Source: Bacteroidota bacterium
Lineage (GTDB): Bacteria > Bacteroidota > Bacteroidia > B-17B0 > Aurantibacillaceae
Direction: 5' to 3'
Length of the DNA stretch: 64,000 nt
NCBI GenBank assembly: GCA_030684395.1
Contig: JAUXTT010000024.1
Coordinates: 124,001-188,000 of the forward strand
The translations under genes and the position numbers were made by a program. The notes beneath the pieces were generated by a model that searched no databases, was not told the DNA's origin, and worked only from the letters and a program-made list of their open reading frames with translations. This document shows positions 40,071 through 49,767 of this stretch, in pieces. Positions within the stretch are counted from its first letter, which is position 1. Every line of letters begins with the position of its first letter.

Positions 40071-43000
40071 GTGTTGAAACTAAAATCACTATATTATATT
40101 ATTTCTTTTCTGATCCTGAGCCAATTTGTTTTCGGGCAAAAAGTTTCGAAAGTTCCCCAATCTTATGAAAAGTTAGATTGGAAGGCGACTTCGTTCTCTG
40201 TTGATACGGAAACCGGTAAAAAAAAACCTAATTTTTATTTTAAAAATATTGAGTTTAATAATGAACTTAATTTTCGTCCTTTTTTCGCAGTTTACCACAT
40301 TTCTGACCCAAACACTATTTTAGATGCCAATTTAACTGTAATTTCAGTTGATCCGGTTTCAGAAGAAGAAAAGCAGGCTATTGAGTTTGCCTGGCCAACC
40401 GTTTCCGAATCATTTGAAATTAAAAATACCAGTGGAATTGGAAGTGGTAAACGACATAACAGAGCTGAAATATGTCCTTTCAGAAAAAACAATGCGGGAT
40501 CTTACGATAAACTTACCTCTTACTCCATTCAGTGGAAATCAAAACCTGGTACAGAAAAGATTAACTCTCTTAATTCGGTAAGTACTTATGCAACTAACTC
40601 TGTTTTATCTTCAGGAACCTGGTACAAAATTGGAATTACAAAAAATGGTGTTTACAAAATTGACAAGCAATTTTTGCAAACAATGGGCATTAATCCGGAA
40701 GGTATTGACCCAAGAAATATTCAACTATATGGTAATGGCGGTCGACTACTGAGTGAAAAAAATTCTGACCCGAAATATGATGACCTTATTGAAAACGCAA
40801 TAAGCATTGTAGGTGAAAACGATGGCAGCTTTGACCAGGGAGATTATATTTCATTTTATGGGAAAGGTCCTAACCAATGGGAATACAATATGCTCAATAG
40901 TTCTGACCTTAAATATAATTATATTAAACACTATTATTCGGATACTGCCTATTATTTTCTTACCATAGGTAGTTCTCCCGGAAAAAGAACACAACAAAAA
41001 GTTTCTCTGGATGGTTCAGAAAACTATAACACTTCCACTTTTGATGACTTTGGTTTTCACGAATTAGATGCGCAAAACCTGATCAAATCAGGAAGAGAAT
41101 TTTATGGTGAACATTTCGATATTCTTACTCAATATAGTTTTGGTTTCAATTTTCCTAATTTGGTTTCCGGTGATACTATGTTTGTGAAAGCGTCAGTTAC
41201 GGGAAGAAATACCTCTCCAACTTCAGGAACGGGCTCTATTCCAACTTCTTTTATCATGTCGCTAACAGATAATCAATCGATGAGTTTTTTAATTTCACCG
41301 GTTGGGCCTGTTTATACATCACCTATTGCGAATGAACAAACCTTATTTAAAAAATATGTTTCCAACAGTGCTTCAGCTTTTAGTTATAGTATCACAAAAC
41401 AAACTCCCTCTTCAACAGGATGGTTTAATTATGTGCGCGTGAATGCAAGACGAAGTCTTCAGTATGTAAATAGTCAACTAAGTTTCAGAGATAGCAGAAC
41501 ATACGCAACAGGCAGGATAAGTAAATTTGCATTAAACAGTTCTTTAGCACTTACTATTTGGGATGTTACCGATCACTTCAATGTGGAAGAGCAATTAACC
41601 AATACTTCGGGCAACCTAATAGATTTCGTTTCTGCAACAGATACCTTGCGTGAATATGTAGCCTTTGGTATCAATGATTTGTACTCTCCAAATTTTATAG
41701 GCAAAGTTGCTAATCAAAATTTACACGCCTATACTCAGGACTATGACTATATTATTATTACGCATCCGATGTTTAAATCACAGGCTTTACAGCTTGCAGA
41801 AATACATCAGCAATACGACACTTTAAGTTATGTTATTGCAACCCCGCAGGAAATTTATAATGAATTTTCATCCGGCTCACAGGATATTACCGCTATCAGG
41901 GAATTTATACGCATGTTGTATACACGTGCAACTGTAAAACCACGTTATCTTTTATTATTAGGAGACGCATCCTATGTATACAAAACAGGTATTAGCGGAA
42001 ATAACACCAACTATGTTCCAACTTATCAAACATACAACTCATTAGCATTTACAGTATCCAAAAGTGCTGACGATTTTTTTGGTTTGCTGGACGATAATGA
42101 AGGCGCTGCGACAGGTTCGGAAATTGTTGATATCGGTATTGGCAGACTACCTGTAAAAACAAGTGATGAAGCGACTGCCATGGTTGAAAAAGTAAAACAT
42201 TATTATTTACAACAGGGAGATCTCAATACAGAGATGACGGCCTGCGACAATTCTGTTTACAGCACTTTTGGAGACTGGAGAAATTGGGTTTGTTTTTTAG
42301 CCGATGATGTTGATGAAGGATGGGAAACTGCTTTTGTTGCTAGCCACAGTGAACCTTTTTCAGCTCAGGTAAAAAGTTTAGCCCCAACATTTAATATTGA
42401 TAAAATATACCTGGATGCCTTTCAGCAATTTTCTACTTCTTCGGGACAAAGATACCCGGATGCTGAAACAGCTTTAGAAAAAAGAATTCAAAAAGGAGCT
42501 TTGATTTTAAATTATTCAGGTCATGGAGGTGAACTGGCTCTCACTACTGAAGGCATTGTAGATGTAAACATTGTAAACAACTGGAAAAACCTGAACAATA
42601 TGCCCATGTTTTTAACTGCAACATGCGAGTTTAGCCGTTTTGACGACCCGTCGCGAACATCTGCCGGTGAGTACGTTTTATTAAATCCTCAGGGGGGCGG
42701 TATCAGTTTGTTTACAACAACACGCATTGCTTTTTCTACGGATGCTAATAGTTTATGTCCTCCATTTTTTAATGCAGCACTAAATGAATTAAATGGTTGG
42801 TTTCCACGAACAGGAGACATCATAAAATTAACTAAGCAATCAGCCAGCCCAAGTTATACACATTTTGTATTATTGGGGGATCCCGCTGTTACTTTAGCTT
42901 ATCCTAAACTTAAAATTTTTACAAGTGAAATTAATTCTGTTCCCGTTTCAGCAGCAGGCAACGATACATTGAAGGCACTTTCTAAAATTACCATAAAGGG

Positions 43001-43994
43001 TTATGTAGGTACAAAAGACAGTACTAAACTTACAAATTTTAATGGTATTGTCTTTCCAACCGTATTTGATAAACCAATTGCTTTAAGTACACTTGGAAAT
43101 GACCAGGGGCCGAGCAGTGTAATAAATTTTAGCATGCAAAAAAATGTGCTGTACAAAGGTAAGTGCAGTGTAAGCAACGGCGAGTTTGAGTTTACTTTTG
43201 TAGTTCCTAAGGACATCAATTATCAATTCGGTAATGGTAAAATAAGTTATTACGGGCATAATGGCTCTATTGATGCAAGTGGTTATTACGACAAAATTGT
43301 GGTGGGTGGTTCTAACCCAAATGCACCAATTGATAATGAGGGCCCTCAGTTAAACTTATATATGAACGACGATCATTTTGTATATGGTGGTACAACAAAT
43401 GAGAACCCAAAAATCTTCATGAAGTTATTTGATTCTTGTGGCATAAATACTGTCGGGAACGGAATTGGTCATGATATCACAGCCATTCTTGATAACAATC
43501 AAACCAATCCTATTGTTCTTAATGATTTTTATGAAGCCAACTACAATAGCTATCAGTCGGGTAAAATATTCTACCCTCTAAACAATATGAGCGAAGGGAA
43601 TCATACATTGAGTGTAAAAGCCTGGGATGTCCAAAATAATTCTTCAACCATAAACACGGAATTTATTGTAGCAGCATCTGCCGAGCTCGCATTGAGACAA
43701 GTACTTAATTATCCAAACCCTTTTACAACAAAAACAAAGTTTTTTGTGGAGCATAACCAATGTTGTACGGACTTAAATCTACAAATTCAAATCTTTACGG
43801 TTTCCGGGAAACTTATAAAAACCATTCACTCCGATATTCAAAATCAAGGGTATAGAATTGATGGGATTGATTGGGACGGAAAGGATGATTATGGTGATAA
43901 AATTGGGGCGGGTGTATACATATATAGGGTAAAGGCACGTAGTTCGGACGGAAAATCATCAGAAAAAATAGAAAAGTTAGTAATATTAAATTAA
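40071..43994 (+). CDS. porU: T9SS sortase PorU (C25 family cysteine peptidase)
   Basis: PorU is the outer-membrane sortase that cleaves T9SS sorting domains from cargo and couples the cargo to A-LPS. The 1307-residue protein starts at GTG (40071); TTG at 40074 is the alternative, and an ATG further in would cut off the signal peptide (YIISFLILSQFVFGQ). The gingipain-like C25 domain has the catalytic His in ILNYSGHGGELALTTEG (about residue 818) and the catalytic Cys in MFLTATCEFSRFDDP (about 852). The C-terminal part has FlgD-like and sorting-domain-like Ig strands (LNYPNPFTTKTKFFVEHN ... GAGVYIYRVKA). It is followed by porV and precedes it in the same operon. Confidence 0.95.
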   Translation: MLKLKSLYYIISFLILSQFVFGQKVSKVPQSYEKLDWKATSFSVDTETGKKKPNFYFKNIEFNNELNFRPFFAVYHISDPNTILDANLTVISVDPVSEEEKQAIEFAWPTVSESFEIKNTSGIGSGKRHNRAEICPFRKNNAGSYDKLTSYSIQWKSKPGTEKINSLNSVSTYATNSVLSSGTWYKIGITKNGVYKIDKQFLQTMGINPEGIDPRNIQLYGNGGRLLSEKNSDPKYDDLIENAISIVGENDGSFDQGDYISFYGKGPNQWEYNMLNSSDLKYNYIKHYYSDTAYYFLTIGSSPGKRTQQKVSLDGSENYNTSTFDDFGFHELDAQNLIKSGREFYGEHFDILTQYSFGFNFPNLVSGDTMFVKASVTGRNTSPTSGTGSIPTSFIMSLTDNQSMSFLISPVGPVYTSPIANEQTLFKKYVSNSASAFSYSITKQTPSSTGWFNYVRVNARRSLQYVNSQLSFRDSRTYATGRISKFALNSSLALTIWDVTDHFNVEEQLTNTSGNLIDFVSATDTLREYVAFGINDLYSPNFIGKVANQNLHAYTQDYDYIIITHPMFKSQALQLAEIHQQYDTLSYVIATPQEIYNEFSSGSQDITAIREFIRMLYTRATVKPRYLLLLGDASYVYKTGISGNNTNYVPTYQTYNSLAFTVSKSADDFFGLLDDNEGAATGSEIVDIGIGRLPVKTSDEATAMVEKVKHYYLQQGDLNTEMTACDNSVYSTFGDWRNWVCFLADDVDEGWETAFVASHSEPFSAQVKSLAPTFNIDKIYLDAFQQFSTSSGQRYPDAETALEKRIQKGALILNYSGHGGELALTTEGIVDVNIVNNWKNLNNMPMFLTATCEFSRFDDPSRTSAGEYVLLNPQGGGISLFTTTRIAFSTDANSLCPPFFNAALNELNGWFPRTGDIIKLTKQSASPSYTHFVLLGDPAVTLAYPKLKIFTSEINSVPVSAAGNDTLKALSKITIKGYVGTKDSTKLTNFNGIVFPTVFDKPIALSTLGNDQGPSSVINFSMQKNVLYKGKCSVSNGEFEFTFVVPKDINYQFGNGKISYYGHNGSIDASGYYDKIVVGGSNPNAPIDNEGPQLNLYMNDDHFVYGGTTNENPKIFMKLFDSCGINTVGNGIGHDITAILDNNQTNPIVLNDFYEANYNSYQSGKIFYPLNNMSEGNHTLSVKAWDVQNNSSTINTEFIVAASAELALRQVLNYPNPFTTKTKFFVEHNQCCTDLNLQIQIFTVSGKLIKTIHSDIQNQGYRIDGIDWDGKDDYGDKIGAGVYIYRVKARSSDGKSSEKIEKLVILN

Positions 43995-44030
43995 AAACTT
44001 AAATTCGTGGCTCATTTCAGATCAGGTAGA

Positions 44031-45281
44031 ATGCAATTTAAAAACATATTTTTCACTACTTTTTTTTCCTTGCTAATTGCGAGTACTTTGTTTGCGCAAG
44101 TAACCAGTACCTCACAACTTAAGGGGCAGGAAATTAACGCTATAACTACTGCGGTTCCTTTGTTACTTATTTCACCGGACTCAAGAGCGGGTGCAATGGG
44201 AGAATGTGGAGTCGCTACCAGCCCGGATATAAACTCCATGCATTGGAATTGTGCCAAGTATGCTTTTATCGATAAAAAAATGGGGGTTTCTGCTTCTTAT
44301 AATCCTTGGTTGCGCCAGTTAGTACCCGACATAAATCTTGCTTATCTGGCAGGTTACGGTAAGTTAGACAAAAACTCTGCTATTGCAGGTTCATTACGTT
44401 ATTTCTCTTTAGGAAACATTACATTTACTGATATCGTTGGAAATACTACAGGTAACTATAAGCCAAATGAATTTGCTTTAGATGTGGGCTATACACGTAA
44501 ACTAGGTGAGCGTTTCTCAGCTGCAATGGCATTGCGTTACATTAACTCTAATTTAACGGGAGGTGTTGCTTTATCAAACGGAACAGGTACGCATGCCGGA
44601 CAAGCTGTTGCGGTGGATATAGCAGGTTATTATACTAACAATGAGATAAAAATCAGCGGAAAAAAATCGGAAATCAGTGGTGGGCTAAACATTTCAAATA
44701 TCGGGAATAAACTTTCTTATACAGATAATTCCAGTCCCGACAGCAAAAATTTTCTGCCTATGAATCTAAAACTAGGGAGTTGTTTAAAAATTAATCTTGA
44801 CGATTATAACACATTTGCTTTTACTGCGGACATAAATAAACTATTGGTTCCAACTCCACCCATTTATAAAAAAGACAACAGTGGAAATACTGTTACAGAT
44901 GCTAATGGGGAGAAAGTTATTGAATCAGGTAAAGATCCATACAGAAGTGTAGCATCAGGTTTATTTGGGTCATTTAGTGATGCTCCAGGTGGTTTTAAAG
45001 AAGAGATGCGTGAAGTGATTTTACAAACCGGTATGGAATACTGGTATGATAAATTATTTGCGGTTAGAGCAGGCTATTTCCATGAACACCAAACAAAAGG
45101 TGGCCGGCAGTTTTTTACTATGGGATTAGGGGTTAAGTACAATGTATTTGGTTTCGACTTTGCTTATTTGATACCAACGGTTAGAAGAAACAACCCACTT
45201 CAAAACACGCTTCGTTTTAGCCTTTCCTTCGATTTTGATGCTTTCAATAAGCAAAATAAGGAATCGAATTCCGAAAACTAA
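44031..45281 (+). CDS. porV: T9SS outer-membrane protein PorV
   Basis: PorV is the outer-membrane shuttle that carries T9SS cargo from the translocon to the PorU sortase. The 416-residue protein has a signal peptide (MQFKNIFFTTFFSLLIASTLFAQ), then the family hallmark VPLLLISPDSRAGAMGECGVATSPDINSMHWNCAKYAF, followed by repeated beta-barrel strands (SAIAGSLRYFSLGNITF, FSAAMALRYINSNLTGG, DKLFAVRAGYFHEHQTKGG). The start at 44031 fits the signal peptide. A GTG at 44007 would add eight residues and is less likely. It begins 36 nt after porU. Confidence 0.95.
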   Translation: MQFKNIFFTTFFSLLIASTLFAQVTSTSQLKGQEINAITTAVPLLLISPDSRAGAMGECGVATSPDINSMHWNCAKYAFIDKKMGVSASYNPWLRQLVPDINLAYLAGYGKLDKNSAIAGSLRYFSLGNITFTDIVGNTTGNYKPNEFALDVGYTRKLGERFSAAMALRYINSNLTGGVALSNGTGTHAGQAVAVDIAGYYTNNEIKISGKKSEISGGLNISNIGNKLSYTDNSSPDSKNFLPMNLKLGSCLKINLDDYNTFAFTADINKLLVPTPPIYKKDNSGNTVTDANGEKVIESGKDPYRSVASGLFGSFSDAPGGFKEEMREVILQTGMEYWYDKLFAVRAGYFHEHQTKGGRQFFTMGLGVKYNVFGFDFAYLIPTVRRNNPLQNTLRFSLSFDFDAFNKQNKESNSEN

Positions 45282-45409
45282 TTTTAATCGAATTAATAAA
45301 ACTTCGCCTAAATCAGTTAAAATAATTGATTATAAACAAGTTAACTCTTATTGGATTCCGAAACCAAATAATTAAATTCATTCTTTTTCATTTCGCTTTT
45401 CAACGTTTA

Positions 45410-45417
45410 TACATTTG
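45410..45417 (+). promoter_or_regulatory. -7 box of the large Omp28-family gene
   Basis: TACATTTG matches TAnnTTTG and ends 45 nt before the ATG at 45463, giving a leader of about 40 nt. Confidence 0.5.
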
Positions 45418-45462
45418 TAGGGATCAACAACTACTAATTTATCAACTAACCATACAAAAGAA

Positions 45463-47403
45463 ATGAAAAAATCAGTACAAATCTTATCGGCTTTATTGTT
45501 GGGAACAGCATTAAGCATGAACGCTCAAACTCAGCGAATAAGTTTATTTGAAGAGTGGACTGGAGAAAATTGTGGACCGTGTGCAGCAACAAATCCCGGT
45601 ATCACAACTTTAGCAAATGCTAATTTTACAGGGCCCAAAAAATTGATTTTATTACGTTATCAGGTTGCGATACCTTCTGCTCCAACTTATACTGCTTCTT
45701 TATATCAACAAAATTCTTCTGAACCAACTGCAAGACAGTCTTATTATTACCCAAGTTCAGGTGACCGATTCGCACCACAAGGACGTTTGAATGGCGGAGA
45801 ACTGGGTATTGGTGATCCTAACCAGGGCCATGCAGGTTTCTTAGATCAACCTTCAATTGATGGCGCTTATTTAAATGATGCTCCATTTGCATTAACTACG
45901 GGGTATACATGGAATGCTACTTTCGATTCAGTTACCATTACCACTACAATCACTGCAGCTCAGGCATTTTCTACTGCAAATCCTTTAAAATTACAATTAG
46001 CAATTATAGAAGAAGAAATTCATTATGCAACGGCTCCGGGTTCAAACGGAGAAAAAGATTTTGAATTTGTAATGCGTAAAATGGTTCCAAGTCAAACCGG
46101 GCAAACACTTGTTGGAACATGGACAAATGGCCAAACTCAAACAATAGTTAATACAGTTAAAATGCCAACTTACATCTGGAATAAAGGTGAAGTTGCCATT
46201 GTTGGATTTATACAAGAAGACGTTCCCAGCCCGGGACCAAATACAGTGAGAACCGTTCATCAGGCTGCTTACGGGAATCCTCAGCCATTGGCTATAGATG
46301 CAACTGTAACATCATTATCGGGCATCAATGCTTCCTCATGTTCTCCTGATTTTACTCCAAGCCTTACTATTGCAAATGCAGGTGTTTCAACTTTAACTTC
46401 TTGCACAATCAATTACAAAATTGATAATGGAACGGTTATGACTCAGCCGTGGACAGGTAGTATTGCTACCGGACAGAATGAAGTTGTTGCTTTACCAATG
46501 CAAACTGCAACTGCAGGAACTCATACATTTACTGCATATACTTCTAACCCTAACGGAGCATCCGATAATAATATTCAAAATGATGATGGGGCACAAACGT
46601 TTATAGTTTTCGGGCCAACATCAATAGCTCCGATAAGCCAGGCGTTTGCAACAACAGGCATACCTGCAGGTTATAGTGTTGGAAATCCTGATGGTGGTTA
46701 TACCTGGGCACGTGTTACAACAATGGGCGGATGTTTAAAATATGACGCTTACAATAATGGTAATGAAGGTGATCTTGATTATTTCTACCTTCCCCGTTTA
46801 GATTTTACAGGACTTTCCAATATGGAAATAAAATTTGATGTTGCCCATCGCCCTTATGATGCTACTTATCTTGAAAGACTAGAACTGTTAGTTTCTCCTG
46901 ATTGCGGAACAACCTGGACTTCATTGTATGATAAATCTGGAGCAACGTTAGGTACAGGAACTGCAACTACAAGTGCATTTACACCTACAACTGCTGCTAA
47001 CTGGAGAACAGAAACCGTATCATTAGCTTCATACTCTAACGCAGCTGACTTGTTATTTGCATTTAAACTTACCAATGGTTACGGAAACAACGTTTATTTA
47101 GATAATATTAATGTTTCTACTCCTGTAGGTGTTAAAGAAATTGTAGGTGTTACGAATGTTAGTGTATTCCCTAATCCTGCAAATAATAGTGCAAGCTTGA
47201 AAATCAACAGTGAGACTAGCGAAAATGTGACTGTTAGTATGTATAATACTATTGGTCAGCAAGTGTACACAGTTTCCGAAAAAATTTCTACAGGAATCAA
47301 TGTTATTGATTTAAATACAGCTGAATTATCAAATGGTATCTACAATATCATTATAACTAATTCAACCGGAAAAATCGTTCAAAAATTAACTGTTAATCAC
47401 TAA
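45463..47403 (+). CDS. Omp28-related thiol-motif protein with T9SS sorting domain
   Basis: The 646-residue protein has a signal peptide ending SMNAQ. The mature start RISLFEEWTGENCGPCAATNPG is the Omp28-family thioredoxin-like segment with the CxxC pair at Cys37/Cys40. Residues 25-270 form the Omp28/thioredoxin-like region. The middle (about 270-375) has CARDB-like Ig strands, and residues 390-550 look like a MAM/jelly-roll domain (CLKYDAYNNGNEGDLDYF; NMEIKFDVAHRPYDATYLERL). The last 80 residues (VSVFPNPANNSASLKI to KIVQKLTV) are a type A T9SS sorting domain, so the protein should be on the cell surface. It begins a run of thiol-motif genes and is closed by a terminator. Confidence 0.88.
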   Translation: MKKSVQILSALLLGTALSMNAQTQRISLFEEWTGENCGPCAATNPGITTLANANFTGPKKLILLRYQVAIPSAPTYTASLYQQNSSEPTARQSYYYPSSGDRFAPQGRLNGGELGIGDPNQGHAGFLDQPSIDGAYLNDAPFALTTGYTWNATFDSVTITTTITAAQAFSTANPLKLQLAIIEEEIHYATAPGSNGEKDFEFVMRKMVPSQTGQTLVGTWTNGQTQTIVNTVKMPTYIWNKGEVAIVGFIQEDVPSPGPNTVRTVHQAAYGNPQPLAIDATVTSLSGINASSCSPDFTPSLTIANAGVSTLTSCTINYKIDNGTVMTQPWTGSIATGQNEVVALPMQTATAGTHTFTAYTSNPNGASDNNIQNDDGAQTFIVFGPTSIAPISQAFATTGIPAGYSVGNPDGGYTWARVTTMGGCLKYDAYNNGNEGDLDYFYLPRLDFTGLSNMEIKFDVAHRPYDATYLERLELLVSPDCGTTWTSLYDKSGATLGTGTATTSAFTPTTAANWRTETVSLASYSNAADLLFAFKLTNGYGNNVYLDNINVSTPVGVKEIVGVTNVSVFPNPANNSASLKINSETSENVTVSMYNTIGQQVYTVSEKISTGINVIDLNTAELSNGIYNIIITNSTGKIVQKLTVNH

Positions 47404-47421
47404 AAATAGCTTATCTTTAAG

Positions 47422-47452
47422 TTTCTCTGCCGAACAGGCGGAGAAATTTTTT
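47422..47452 (+). terminator. Rho-independent terminator of the Omp28-family gene
   Basis: TTTCTCTGCC (47422-47431) pairs with GGCGGAGAAA (47437-47446), 10 bp including one G-U pair, loop GAACA, followed by TTTTTT. Readthrough into the TlpA-like gene is still possible. Confidence 0.85.
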
Positions 47453-47488
47453 GGTATTAATTTTGAAGGCTTTATAAACAAACATCAA

Positions 47489-48007
47489 ATGAAAAAAATC
47501 ACTGCCCTTAGCATTTTGGTTGTAATACTCATGAGTTTTACTTCACCAAGTTTGTTCACAACAGAAATTCCTTCAGCAACAGTAAAAAAACTGGATGGAT
47601 CTAAAGTAAGTACAACCGGGTTTAATAATGATGGTAAACCAATTATTATCAGCTTTTGGGCAACATGGTGCAAACCTTGTAAAAAGGAATTAGATGCAAT
47701 TGCAGAAAATTATAGTGAATGGCAAAAGGAAACAGGAGTAAAGCTAATTGCAATATCAATAGACGATGCTAGAAGTTCTTCTAAGGTTGCACCTGATGTA
47801 AAAGCTAAAGGATGGGAATATGAAGTTTATATTGATGAAAATCAGGATTTCAAAAGAGCAATGAATGTTAACAATGTTCCTCATACATTTTTATTGAACG
47901 GTAAAGGTGAAATTGTTTGGAGCCACAATTCATACGCTGAAGGTGATGAAGAGATTTTATATGAGAATGTAAAAAAAGTAGCCAAAGGCGAAAAAATTGT
48001 TCATTAA
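47489..48007 (+). CDS. TlpA-like thioredoxin-fold protein
   Basis: The 172-residue exported protein has an N-terminal signal segment (MKKITALSILVVILMSFTSPSLF) and a thioredoxin fold with active site SFWATWCKPCKKELDAIAENY (Cys61, Cys64). The cis-Pro loop is NVNNVPHTFLLNGKGEIVW. TlpA/ResA-like proteins reduce disulfides or apocytochromes in the periplasm. It lies between two Omp28-family genes and a DUF6029 gene. A joint role in disulfide handling of T9SS cargo is inferred, not shown. Confidence 0.92.
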   Translation: MKKITALSILVVILMSFTSPSLFTTEIPSATVKKLDGSKVSTTGFNNDGKPIIISFWATWCKPCKKELDAIAENYSEWQKETGVKLIAISIDDARSSSKVAPDVKAKGWEYEVYIDENQDFKRAMNVNNVPHTFLLNGKGEIVWSHNSYAEGDEEILYENVKKVAKGEKIVH

Positions 48008-48019
48008 ATTTTGATTTAA

Positions 48020-49756
48020 GTGAAGAGATATTTTAATTTGAAAAGAGTACTTGTTAAAGGTACTTTTTTCTGTTTAATAGGGTTCGGTTTTTCTAATTCG
48101 TCTTATGCACAGCTCAACGAAGCAGTGAACAATGTTCATGGGAATTTTCAGATCGACATGCAAAACTGCCAGACTGATACTGTAACAGGTGCTGAAGATA
48201 AACAAGGCGAAAATTTCAGGTACAATGCTTTTGGCAATGTAAATTATATTTCCGGCGATTTTTCAATGGGCTTTCGTTATGAAAGCTACAATCCGGTAAT
48301 GCTTGGTTTTCCGGATGCCTACAGCAATAAGTCAGGAATACCTTATCGCTATGCCAGATATAAACACAAGGATATTGATGTTACTGTCGGGAATTTTTAT
48401 GAGCAGTTTGGTTCCGGGTTAATTTTTCGAACTTACGAAGACAGGGGTCTTTTGTATGATAACGCTATGGATGGTTTCAGAGCTATTGTGACTCCTAAAA
48501 ATGGTATCACACTAAAAGGAATTATTGGAAAACAGCGTGTTTTTTGGGGCCTTAGTGATGGGATACTCAAAGGTTTTGATGGAGAAATAAATATTACAGA
48601 GCTTTTTGATTCATTAAATAAGTCCAAAACAAAATTCATAATAGGCGGAAGTTTCGTTAGCAAATTTCAGGATGATAAAAATCCATCGCTTGTGCTTCCA
48701 AAAAATGTGGGGTGTTTTGGTGGTCGGGCAAACATTCTCAATGAAAACTTCAACTTCTATGGAGAGTATGCCTATAAAATTAATGATCCATCTTACCAAA
48801 ATCAATATAGTTATAAGGATGGTCAGGCTCTTTATCTTTCTTCTTCCTACGCACAAAAAGGATTTTCAGTATTGTTATCCGGGAAATATGTAGATAATAT
48901 GAGTTACCGCAGTGACCGCTCGCAACAACTCACTTCAGCAATGATCAATTTTTTACCTGCACTTTCAAAGCCTCATACCTATCTTATGATGGCGTATTAC
49001 CCCTATGCATCGCAACCAAATGGAGAAGTAGGTGGAAGCATTGATGTTCAATACAAAGTAAAAAAAGAAACATGGCTTGGAGGAAAGTATGGGATGGATA
49101 TAAACATAAACGGTTCTATCTTTTATGGAACCGATACAACAAATATTTCTCCAACACTTGATTCTGTTAGACAATATAAATATTCGGTAAATCCGGCAGG
49201 AGTCGGTGATAAATATTTTCATGATGTCAATATTGAGATCTCTAAAAAAATCAATAAAAAGGTGAAATGTACATTTATGTACGCTAACCAATTCCTGAAT
49301 GCATCCATCGTACAATCAGGTACCACAAGCAAAGAAGAGCACCCCGATGTATATTCCAATATATTTGTTTTTGATCTTACTTACAGATACAAAACAGGCT
49401 CCGCAATCAGAACAGAAAGTCAACTATTTTTGGGTCAATACAACAAGGGAGACGTAAGTCATTTAACTGACTCGCAAAAAAAAGATGGAGTGACAGGAAG
49501 TTGGGTGACAGAGACAATTGAATGGACACCTACTTCAAGATGGTTTTTTGTATTGGTTGATCAGTTTAATTACAGCAACCCTACAGATTATAAGAAACTA
49601 CACTATTATTATGGAGGAATTACATACGTAAGTGGCCCAAGTAGGATAATGCTGAGCTACGGAAGGCAAAGACAAGGTATCTTTTGTGCAGGAGGCGTAT
49701 GCAGGCAGGTTCCGGCATTTACAGGATTTCAACTAAGTATTTCTTCCAGTTTTTAA
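48020..49756 (+). CDS. DUF6029-type outer-membrane beta-barrel protein
   Basis: The 578-residue protein starts at GTG (48020); no ATG gives the signal peptide (VLVKGTFFCLIGFGFSNSSYAQ). The mature part is a beta-barrel of repeated aromatic strands (GNFQIDMQNCQTDT, FSMGFRYESYNPVMLGFPD, YEQFGSGLIFRTYEDRGLLYDNAMDGF, IMLSYGRQRQGIFCAGGVCRQVPAFTGFQLSISSSF). This matches the DUF6029 family, which in Bacteroidota often lies next to Omp28/TlpA genes. Two Cys in the last hairpin (FCAGGVC) could be oxidised. It may be an outer-membrane partner of the redox proteins; function is unknown. Confidence 0.8.
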   Translation: MKRYFNLKRVLVKGTFFCLIGFGFSNSSYAQLNEAVNNVHGNFQIDMQNCQTDTVTGAEDKQGENFRYNAFGNVNYISGDFSMGFRYESYNPVMLGFPDAYSNKSGIPYRYARYKHKDIDVTVGNFYEQFGSGLIFRTYEDRGLLYDNAMDGFRAIVTPKNGITLKGIIGKQRVFWGLSDGILKGFDGEINITELFDSLNKSKTKFIIGGSFVSKFQDDKNPSLVLPKNVGCFGGRANILNENFNFYGEYAYKINDPSYQNQYSYKDGQALYLSSSYAQKGFSVLLSGKYVDNMSYRSDRSQQLTSAMINFLPALSKPHTYLMMAYYPYASQPNGEVGGSIDVQYKVKKETWLGGKYGMDININGSIFYGTDTTNISPTLDSVRQYKYSVNPAGVGDKYFHDVNIEISKKINKKVKCTFMYANQFLNASIVQSGTTSKEEHPDVYSNIFVFDLTYRYKTGSAIRTESQLFLGQYNKGDVSHLTDSQKKDGVTGSWVTETIEWTPTSRWFFVLVDQFNYSNPTDYKKLHYYYGGITYVSGPSRIMLSYGRQRQGIFCAGGVCRQVPAFTGFQLSISSSF

Positions 49757-49767
49757 TACCATAAAAA

